This document shows, one piece after another, positions 15,440 through 21,868 of a stretch of 21,868 bases of DNA. The notes beneath the pieces were generated by a model. The model ran no database searches and was not told where the DNA came from. It saw only the letters and a list, made by a program, of their open reading frames with translations. Each line of letters begins with the position of its first letter. Position 1 is the stretch's first letter. The translations under genes and the position numbers were made by a program. Source of the stretch: a virus. Location: positions 1-21,868 of the IMG/VR virus record IMGVR_UViG_3300027782_003632. One strand, written 5' to 3'.

Positions 15440-18400
15440 TTATATGGATATTCCCAATATAGTTTTAGCCGCTTTTTGAATTGGAGCATATTCTGCTGGT
15501 TCCAATCCGGCTTGAGCAAGACCTTCCTTGGCTCTTTCCATTGCTTTGACTTGAACATCTTTTGGTAGAGTCTTCATGAGTGTTAGCAATCCAACATAAC
15601 TTCTGAAATTTTCAATATCTTGACCACTTGGCTTGCGTTTAAAAATTAATTCAAATACTTTATTTACGCTGTTGATACGGTCTTCTGGTTTGCTTTCACT
15701 GGCAGCAATGTCGGTATAAACATCTACTTTTTTACCTTGATAGTCCATATTCTTGGCTACAAGACGATATGCCTTGCGCACACCAGCATGACCAGAACCG
15801 CTTGTATTGAGGGTATATTCTGCTGGTAGAGCATGTGTAGCATTGACTGATACAACACTCTTGCCTTTGGCATCAACCAAACTCTTCAACTGACCAGATT
15901 GTATCTTGAGTGCAGTTGAGTTGGTGACATACACTGCATTTGGTAGTGCGGTTGCTGCTCGTGTCAAACCGCGTAATAAAATAGCTCCTGCCAATCCTTT
16001 GATGCCAGCTATCAAATCTTGCCATGGAGAATCTTTGATGAATTTGTTCCATTCAGATGGCTTTTCATAGCCTTGCGGGTCCAATGTCATTTCATCTCCT
16101 TCAAAGTCGATTTGAACAACCTGTTTTACTGGAGCATAATACCACAATGTGACTGTTTGACCGGCCAAGGCACGTTGATTTTTTGTACGACCAACATAAT
16201 AAAAATTCTTGCTTACTTTATTTTTTGGTGTTGCTTTCCATTCAACTTGCTTGTCATCAATGCTGTCCAAATATGCTTCCATAGCATCCAACTTTTCTTT
16301 TGGAACAATAACATCAACATCACCAAATCCAGATTTATATTTAGCCAAATCTTTATATTTTTCATCGCCGCTCATTAGATACTGGGAACTTCCATTAAAA
16401 ACAAAACCATTTTCAATATATGGATTATTTTTCTTCCAAAAACCCACCTTACTATTTAGTGCATAAACAAGTTCTTTCACATCACCAGATACAGCAGAAC
16501 GAATGTCTTTGCCTTGTGGATCAACAATCCTGAGTTTTGTGGTGGCTTGGGCTGGTTGACCATTTACGGTCTTTGACGTTTTGTCATCTATAGCAGCAAC
16601 AGATTGACCAGACTCGGTCAATAATGCAATTTCTTCACGAATAAGTTGCTTGGCTAGTTCTATACCAAGATTTGCGTCACGTTTTATCTTTTCAATATTT
16701 TTCATAGCTTCTGGTGTTGCTGCTTTTTCTAATTTTTTTGCAGTGCTTGCTGATTTCATATTTTTTATGAATGTATCTAGCACATATTTTACAAATTCTT
16801 CTCTGGATTTAAATGTTGTTCCATTCTTTGATACAACAACTCCTTTATCAAATGCTCTATTATTATCAAGTGCTTTACTCAAAGCAACCACGGTTTCGCA
16901 TTTTTTCTTTAATGATGGATCATTTGCATCCAATCCATAATAGCCTTGTAATGCCGATGAATTTATTTTTGAAACACCAGCAAGGTTGCCATAGAACTTC
17001 AATATATCCAAAAATACTTGATTTGGATTAAAGAACACATGCTTTGAGTTTGTTTTTATTAGCGACGAAGCAACACTACCATCCACAGTATTTACATACG
17101 GATTGGTATTTGATCCCAACACAACATTAAGAGCATCGGATAATGCACTCAATAGATTTCCAGTAACAAATCCTTTTAGTCCTTTTTCTGGAGTTGTTCT
17201 AATTTTTGTCCAGTCCGATGATACTTTATACGACAAAACCAAATCAACTTGAATTTTTTCACCACCAACGTTGAATATTAAATATCCTGTACCAAAGTCT
17301 TCGTCTTGAAAGTTTGGATATATATAACTTGGTTTTTTTTCTTGAATAAACTGGATAATCTTTTCTGAATATTTTTTATTAGATGCTAGTTGTGATGTTC
17401 TATCATTGGTTTCTTCTGGTAATATAATTTGAATATCTATATCACCATATTCTACATCATCTTTTTCCAAATCTTGTTTATAATACATTGCTGAACCTAC
17501 TAGTCCATTGGATTCTATTGGAGGAAGATTTGAATATGAATTGAATTCTGATACAAATTTATCCATTGCACTCAAAATATTTGATACTTTTTTTGGAGTT
17601 ATAATAGTTAATTGTGTAGCAGTGGATCTCCAACCACCTTCATTAAACATTTCTTTTTCCATTTCATTTATAACTTCCTCAGCAAATTTTATATATGGAT
17701 TAACTTCTGATACCGGCTCTGGCTTGTTTTTTATCAGCGTATTCCAAATTTCTTCTTTGTCTTTGTTGCCGACCGGTGGAAGATTTTTCAAGAATAATTC
17801 TTTATCATTGTTCATCAAAAATTCACGCATTTTTGTGCCACTTACATTCGCTGTGGTAGTTCTTTCAACACCAATTTTTTTAATTTTATTAGCAGCCAAC
17901 AACTCTGGATACTTTTTTAAATCTTCGTCTTTGAAGTTTATTTCAACATCATCTTTGTCAGAATACAAATTTATGGTTGGTATATCCGCTGCGTCTTGAG
18001 TCAATCTTTGTTCCAACCATCCAAGTTCATGCATAATAGCTCGAACAGGAGAATCAACAAACTTTACTTTTACATTTTTTGGCAAAGATGGAATAAACAC
18101 ATCACTCCATAGTTTTACAAAGTCATCGCCCTTTATAGGAAACTCACCCTTCTTTATTCTATCAGAAGATGATGTATAAACAATGACTCGATCATTTTCA
18201 TTGGCTGCTTTTTCAATAAGCTTCCAATGACCAATGTGCAATGGCTTGCCAGCAATTGGAATAAGACCAAGATTTTTGTTGGTTGATCCCAACAAACCTT
18301 GTTTGGATGTCATCAAACGAATTGTATCATGAATATCATCTTTGATTTGAACAATATTCTTTTTGTCACCAGCAATCTGTTTTAGAGCATCAAAGAACTT

Positions 18401-19360
18401 TTTTAACTTTGGTTGATTCTTGGCAACATAAAAATTTGAATCTGAAATAACGTCTTCTTCGGATTTTCCTTCAGTACCAATTGCAGCAAAAATATTTTGT
18501 ATCAATGCTCTGATTTGTTGAAAGTATGCTGAAGCGGCTTCTGGTTCAAGTTTATATGCGTCCTTCTTTGCACCACGAACTCCAGCATCATATTGATCGG
18601 CTTGCACCAACTTGAAGAACTCTCCATTATCAAGCTTCATTACCACACCTTCTGTTGTGCCACCCAATGTAGATGGAACAGCCAGAATAGCTTCCGAAAA
18701 TTTTGTTACAACATCAGTCGGATTAGTCCAATCAACATTTGTTAGTTTTGATCCAAACAAAGGATTCTTCAGCAGATTTTCCTTGCTGAGTTTTCCTTGA
18801 AAGAAGATAGGAAATGCTGATATTTCCAACAAGTCTGCCATCTTGTTCACAGACTTGTAGTCTGTTATTTCTTGTTTCGGAATGGTATGCAAATCTCCAC
18901 CAACCACACGATACTGCACTTCACCATAACTTCTCAAAAACAAGCCACCCTTGTTGACATATGTACGAGTCAAAGTGTCTTTGTTTTGAGCAAACTCAAC
19001 GCTAAACTCAGTGCTTTTTGGAATACTGTTAATCTTGTTGTTTATCTTGGACAAATGATCAAATATCATGGAATATTGACCAATACCAACAGAAGATTGA
19101 GATATATCACCTTTTTCTTTATCATTCAAATGAGCAAACTCTTTGGCATACAACACAGTTCCTTTATATGCCACAATCCAATTCTTGGTATAATCTGCTT
19201 TATCAACTTGCTGTGTACGTACCAATGTTAGTTTTGTTCCATCCACCTTTTCGGTGATGACCATGTTCTGACTTAGTATTTCATTGGCTCTTTTTAGACG
19301 CAGTGACTCTGTTTTTGGTTCAAAAATATACTTTTTTAGGTTTTTTATAGAAATGTCCAT
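15440..19360 (-). CDS. Multi-enzyme protein: ligase-like, HxGH nucleotidylyltransferase and two Pol-beta NTase domains
   Basis: About 1306 residues from ATG 19360; a GTG eight codons upstream is less likely. Numbering is from that ATG. Module 1 (~1-270): covalent nucleotidyltransferase (RNA/DNA ligase superfamily), KVDG 38-41 (motif I lysine), EFSVEFA 118-124 (III), EGVVMK 237-242 (IV), FFKLVQ (V). Module 2 (~360-530): HIGH 375-378 and VSGTKMR 506-512, as in NMN/pantetheine-phosphate/glycerol-type nucleotidylyltransferases. Module 3 (~575-880): Pol-beta NTase, GS 622-623, D640/D642 (YGDIDIQI), D706 (IQVDLVLS). Module 4 (~960-1150): second Pol-beta NTase, GSS 990-992, D1014/D1016 (FGDVDVIV), D1085 (VQIDF). 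Segments EEVINEM and QLIREEI lie at the 2/3 and 3/4 junctions. RNA or cofactor repair is a fair guess, not shown. A TATATATA lies nine bases before the ATG. Confidence 0.88.
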   Translation of the reverse strand: MDISIKNLKKYIFEPKTESLRLKRANEILSQNMVITEKVDGTKLTLVRTQQVDKADYTKNWIVAYKGTVLYAKEFAHLNDKEKGDISQSSVGIGQYSMIFDHLSKINNKINSIPKSTEFSVEFAQNKDTLTRTYVNKGGLFLRSYGEVQYRVVGGDLHTIPKQEITDYKSVNKMADLLEISAFPIFFQGKLSKENLLKNPLFGSKLTNVDWTNPTDVVTKFSEAILAVPSTLGGTTEGVVMKLDNGEFFKLVQADQYDAGVRGAKKDAYKLEPEAASAYFQQIRALIQNIFAAIGTEGKSEEDVISDSNFYVAKNQPKLKKFFDALKQIAGDKKNIVQIKDDIHDTIRLMTSKQGLLGSTNKNLGLIPIAGKPLHIGHWKLIEKAANENDRVIVYTSSSDRIKKGEFPIKGDDFVKLWSDVFIPSLPKNVKVKFVDSPVRAIMHELGWLEQRLTQDAADIPTINLYSDKDDVEINFKDEDLKKYPELLAANKIKKIGVERTTTANVSGTKMREFLMNNDKELFLKNLPPVGNKDKEEIWNTLIKNKPEPVSEVNPYIKFAEEVINEMEKEMFNEGGWRSTATQLTIITPKKVSNILSAMDKFVSEFNSYSNLPPIESNGLVGSAMYYKQDLEKDDVEYGDIDIQIILPEETNDRTSQLASNKKYSEKIIQFIQEKKPSYIYPNFQDEDFGTGYLIFNVGGEKIQVDLVLSYKVSSDWTKIRTTPEKGLKGFVTGNLLSALSDALNVVLGSNTNPYVNTVDGSVASSLIKTNSKHVFFNPNQVFLDILKFYGNLAGVSKINSSALQGYYGLDANDPSLKKKCETVVALSKALDNNRAFDKGVVVSKNGTTFKSREEFVKYVLDTFIKNMKSASTAKKLEKAATPEAMKNIEKIKRDANLGIELAKQLIREEIALLTESGQSVAAIDDKTSKTVNGQPAQATTKLRIVDPQGKDIRSAVSGDVKELVYALNSKVGFWKKNNPYIENGFVFNGSSQYLMSGDEKYKDLAKYKSGFGDVDVIVPKEKLDAMEAYLDSIDDKQVEWKATPKNKVSKNFYYVGRTKNQRALAGQTVTLWYYAPVKQVVQIDFEGDEMTLDPQGYEKPSEWNKFIKDSPWQDLIAGIKGLAGAILLRGLTRAATALPNAVYVTNSTALKIQSGQLKSLVDAKGKSVVSVNATHALPAEYTLNTSGSGHAGVRKAYRLVAKNMDYQGKKVDVYTDIAASESKPEDRINSVNKVFELIFKRKPSGQDIENFRSYVGLLTLMKTLPKDVQVKAMERAKEGLAQAGLEPAEYAPIQKAAKTILGISI

Positions 19361-19417
19361 GCTTATAAGTATATATAAATACACAAATATAGCTTCAAAA
19401 ATAAAGGATACGTTATA

Positions 19418-19483
19418 TTAGTAAGGATAATAATTTAGCGGATTCCGTGTTGGATAGAGTGGGTTGGTCGGTTTGGTGCCATA
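19418..19483 (-). other. In-frame 21-codon extension after the TGA of the 709-residue gene
   Basis: After TGA (19486-19484) the same frame continues for 21 sense codons (YGTKPTNPLY...RNPLNYYPY) to TAA at 19420-19418. The composition (Pro, Tyr, Asn, Thr) is protein-like and continues the ending FTPSIIDGGYP smoothly. A TGG-to-TGA change, a sequencing error, or UGA read-through would each explain it. It fills most of the gap before the next gene. Confidence 0.45.
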
Positions 19484-21613
19484 TCATGGATATCCACCGT
19501 CAATAATACTTGGCGTGAATGAAGTGCCGCTCGTCACCAATCCAGTCGGATCAATAAATACATTATTCTTGAGCGGCATGAATTTTTTATTATAAGTAAA
19601 TGTATATGAATTTTCTCCATATGCTAGACCACCTTTGACATCATACAACTCAGCTTCTATTTCATACAATTCGTTTGCCGTGGACGGTTTTATAGGAACC
19701 TTGATTGCAAAACTGTCCACCGAATAATCGATATTCATATGTGGTTTTAAATCAATTGAAGATATATACCAATTTCCATACGAAGGCACCAGTATTATTG
19801 TTCCAAAAGTTTCTGTGTCCGAAAAGAACGTATTCTCATACAGCTCATTTGCGCCATAACTATATGAATTATCCACACATCCAATCAAAGTTTTGTTTTT
19901 TCCACTAATATAATAAACATAAAGTTTGGATGAATCCACGTTGGTTGGAAATGCTTTCACTTTCATACTAAATCTATAAAGTGAATTGGCACGCAGTTTG
20001 ATAGAATTGCTGTCATGCGCAGTTCCACTCAATAGATTTTCTTGAGAATTGGTATATGCAGAAAGTGGTGATATTCCCGTTATTCCCATATATGACGCCG
20101 TTGGAATAGGCGCATAATTTATGAAGGCATCTGCGTTGCCATACCAATATGAACTTGGCAGTAGATTATAAGAAACATATGTAGAATTTAAAGACGCGGC
20201 GTCTGTATTATCTTTGTATATGACATAATCGAAAAGATTGGAATTATCACCATGTCCTATGACAGCACCATCTATCAAAAGAGTATTGTCCTGGTAAAAT
20301 GTACATCCACCAGAAATAAACCAGTGCTTGTTCATAAACGCTTGACTATAAAATCCAGCGGGATTTCCCCTGACCGCATTATCAAATTTATTGGATATTA
20401 TAGAACTATCGGCATATATCCTACCCTGTGTTAAAAGTCGCTTGGATTCTGGCGTATCAAGTTTTCTACCATATATCTTGTATGAATCCAATGCACCACA
20501 CAAAACTCTGGTATTGTTAAACTCTATATTTACCAACGATGCCATATAAGTTGAACCAGATATCGTAGCTCTTGGAAGCTCTATGGGAATGTTGTTATAA
20601 AATATTTCAAATTCACCATCAGTGATACTCAGTGCATAAAAATTATTTTTATGAAAAACTGTTTGTTTATAAGGATTGTCATTTACTGCAAATCCTTTAA
20701 TTTTTACCAAATTATTTTTTGAATACGGAGAATCTTCATTTGTTCTATTAATAAGTTCAAATACGGTGGTGAATGGTATATTAATCAACAATGAATTTTC
20801 ATTAACTACTTTTTTTATTGTGGCTATAAAGTCTGTATTTAATGTTCCTTGATATGGATCTTGATATTCGTCATATTTAAATTTTGTAATTGTTGGATTT
20901 TTTAAACGAATTGATTGTCCTTCCATCGATGAACTAAACTTGGTTCCCGATTTCCAATGAAGTTGATATATGGCGTCATCAAACTGATAATCATAATCTC
21001 CATTATCATTGTGCTTTGGAGATACTGCTACAGAAGAAAAATTTCCGAATGCCAGTGAGTATGATAATGTTGGATATTTTGCCACCGCATATATTTCCGA
21101 ACGAATTCGGGTATATGGAGAATCAAAAAATCTGACTTCCGAATCAGTTTTTCTTGTTGTGTCTATCAAGAAATTTCTATTCCAAATTACCTCGGAAGTT
21201 GTCAGCAATCCCATAGACGGTGCAGACACGAGTGGGAGTTTTTGGTCCACGCTCACTTTGTATGCTTGATCTTTGTAATAAGCAACACTGCCCGTGTAAT
21301 CAGCCAAATCTACCCCAATAGCTCGTATTTTTATATTTCCTATTCCATTTAACGTTGCTTTTTCTATATTTACAAAATAAAGCTTTCCTGTATTGGTTTG
21401 TTCAAAAAACCTGGCATTTGTGGGTTTTATTTCACTGCAATGAAGCTCGTTTCCATTCGGATCATATGCTTTTACAAATATAGGTTTATTTGGAACAATT
21501 AAATTCGTGGGGTTTATTGTGAACGAATTCCGCCCAGCATTCAACGTTTCGCTGATGTTTGTCAGGAAAAAATATGAATTTGAGTTATATTCCGAATCTA
21601 ATATTTGTGACAT
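19484..21613 (-). CDS. Putative beta-rich virion/tail-associated structural protein
   Basis: A 709-residue protein of mostly beta sequence, rich in Asn, Ser, Tyr and Thr, with no enzyme motif. The N-terminus (SYFFLTNISETLNAGRNSFTINPTNLIVPNKPIFVKAYDPNG) and following ~100 residues look like an Ig-like/attachment module (GNIKIRAIGVDLADYTG). Residues ~325-395 resemble a LamG/concanavalin-type fold (YALSITDGEFEIFYNN, VLCGALDSYKIYGRKLD). Residues ~545-625 resemble a carbohydrate-binding jelly roll (LRANSLYRFSMKVKAF...WYISSIDLKP). This is usual for phage fibres, neck appendages or baseplate decorations. No signal peptide. It follows gp46 by 34 nt, with TATATATA four bases before its ATG. Its Ser/Thr-rich beta structure makes it a candidate acceptor for the island's BAHT enzyme. 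Structural role is inferred from composition. Confidence 0.75.
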   Translation of the reverse strand: MSQILDSEYNSNSYFFLTNISETLNAGRNSFTINPTNLIVPNKPIFVKAYDPNGNELHCSEIKPTNARFFEQTNTGKLYFVNIEKATLNGIGNIKIRAIGVDLADYTGSVAYYKDQAYKVSVDQKLPLVSAPSMGLLTTSEVIWNRNFLIDTTRKTDSEVRFFDSPYTRIRSEIYAVAKYPTLSYSLAFGNFSSVAVSPKHNDNGDYDYQFDDAIYQLHWKSGTKFSSSMEGQSIRLKNPTITKFKYDEYQDPYQGTLNTDFIATIKKVVNENSLLINIPFTTVFELINRTNEDSPYSKNNLVKIKGFAVNDNPYKQTVFHKNNFYALSITDGEFEIFYNNIPIELPRATISGSTYMASLVNIEFNNTRVLCGALDSYKIYGRKLDTPESKRLLTQGRIYADSSIISNKFDNAVRGNPAGFYSQAFMNKHWFISGGCTFYQDNTLLIDGAVIGHGDNSNLFDYVIYKDNTDAASLNSTYVSYNLLPSSYWYGNADAFINYAPIPTASYMGITGISPLSAYTNSQENLLSGTAHDSNSIKLRANSLYRFSMKVKAFPTNVDSSKLYVYYISGKNKTLIGCVDNSYSYGANELYENTFFSDTETFGTIILVPSYGNWYISSIDLKPHMNIDYSVDSFAIKVPIKPSTANELYEIEAELYDVKGGLAYGENSYTFTYNKKFMPLKNNVFIDPTGLVTSGTSFTPSIIDGGYP

Positions 21614-21617
21614 AGGA

Positions 21618-21625
21618 TATATATA
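21618..21625 (-). promoter_or_regulatory. TATATATA element four bases before the 709-residue gene
   Basis: TATATATA on the minus strand, then TCCT and the ATG, as at the portal and 128-residue genes. A TATTTATA octamer lies ten bases further upstream (21643-21636), an arrangement similar to that at the portal gene. It lies in the 34-nt gap after gp46. Confidence 0.3.
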
Positions 21626-21647
21626 CGCCTATGGCTATAAATATGAC

Positions 21648-21868
21648 TTAGATGCTATTATCAATCTTGCTAAAACCGTTTTCCTTCTTGATTTCCAGTT
21701 GTTTGTCTACCATGTCTCTCATGGCATCAAGATGGCTTATTATAATAATGAAATCGAAGCTGCTCTTTAGATAGTCAAACAATGTATGTAGCATAGGAAG
21801 ATTTGACGCATCCAAAGCCGACATTCCTTCGTCAACTACCAAAAAGTTGGAACGCGGTAGATTGCTGA
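21648..21868 (-). CDS. 46: Recombination endonuclease subunit gp46-like (SbcC/Rad50 family), C-terminal part
   Basis: Open from the right edge; the last ~73 residues are visible. The end of an SMC/Rad50-type ATPase head is clear: Walker B plus catalytic Glu and D-loop in FLVVDEGMSALD, then a helix (NLPMLHTLFDYLKSSF), and the switch/H-loop IIIISHLDAM. The ending VDKQLEIKKENGFSKI resembles T4 gp46. With gp47 it forms the Mre11/Rad50-type nuclease that makes recombination intermediates for phage DNA replication. The true start lies outside the window. Stop TAA at 21650-21648, then 34 nt to the structural gene. Confidence 0.88.
   Translation of the reverse strand, partial: SNLPRSNFLVVDEGMSALDASNLPMLHTLFDYLKSSFDFIIIISHLDAMRDMVDKQLEIKKENGFSKIDNSI

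Noticed and set aside
16800-18300. HIGH-motif module as an ADP-heptose synthase (HldE-like) supplying the BAHT enzyme
   Set aside because: The surrounding sequence (GLIPIAGKPLHIGHWKLIEKA, SGTKMR) does not look specifically like HldE, and no heptose kinase or isomerase gene is visible; substrate left open.
15361-19384. GTG starts at 15418 and 19384 giving longer forms of the zinc-ribbon and multi-enzyme proteins
   Set aside because: Nearby ATGs (15382, 19360) are better supported; the first has AAAAGG six bases upstream, and the extra residues look like translated leader.
5107-21613. Genome-wide recoding of TGA as Trp, to explain the extension at 19418-19483
   Set aside because: TGA ends many genes here at compact ATGA or 8-nt overlaps (128-, 209-, 266-, 435-, 706-residue genes), so it is used as an ordinary stop.
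3423-21643. Plus-strand TATAAATA octamers at 3423-3430, 19374-19381 and 21636-21643 as late promoters
   Set aside because: No plus-strand genes lie downstream; I treat their complement TATTTATA only as part of the possible upstream pattern for minus-strand genes.
1-21868. tRNA genes, CRISPR arrays, insertion sequences, integrase or attachment sites
   Set aside because: No cloverleaf-like segment, regular direct-repeat array, transposase or integrase motif was found by eye; gaps between genes are all under about 120 nt.

Overview
The window is a stretch of a tailed-phage genome. All the genes I could support lie on the minus strand, so transcription runs from the right edge to the left. The T4-like core genes are a gp46-type recombination nuclease tail (right edge), a gp17-type large terminase and a gp20-type portal. 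The DNA is AT-rich, genes are packed with 1-8 nt overlaps or very short gaps, and TATAAATA late-promoter-like octamers occur upstream of head genes. This points to a T4-related myovirus, probably of an aquatic bacterium. Host assignment is inference only. Most start codons lack a clear Shine-Dalgarno and have A/T-rich leaders, which would suit a Bacteroidota host but does not prove one.

Layout in transcription order: (1) gp46 C-terminus (21868-21648). (2) A 709-residue beta-rich putative virion protein (21613-19484), followed by a 21-codon open extension after its TGA. (3) A ~1306-residue multi-enzyme protein (19360-15440) with four nucleotidyl-transfer modules: an RNA/DNA-ligase-like domain, an HxGH adenylyl/cytidylyltransferase, and two Pol-beta-type nucleotidyltransferases. 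(4) A zinc-ribbon/coiled-coil protein (15382-14741). (5) A glycosylation island (14710-5513) of seven genes: GT4+FkbM methyltransferase, short DegT-type protein, hexapeptide acyltransferase, GT-A glycosyltransferase, methyltransferase + glycan-associated domain, GT2 multidomain protein, and GT4 + TibC-like (BAHT) O-glycosyltransferase. (6) A Cys-His-Asp small protein overlapping terL, then terminase, portal, a 291-residue conserved-type protein, and two small genes starting with a similar amphipathic peptide. The second of these runs off the left edge.

The head genes package DNA through the portal. The island has glycosyltransferases and sugar-tailoring enzymes but no visible lipid-carrier initiating transferase, flippase, polymerase or signal peptide. 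With a protein O-glycosyltransferase of the TibC family at its end, the simplest reading is cytoplasmic glycosylation of virion protein(s), possibly the neighbouring 709-residue protein. The 1306-residue protein is the strongest candidate for something undescribed. Two (I)xE-containing helical segments resembling T4 prohead-protease/capsid-targeting sites lie at its domain junctions, and related segments form the N-termini of the two small genes at the left edge. That suggests, as a hypothesis, enzymes packaged in the capsid and cut apart by the prohead protease.
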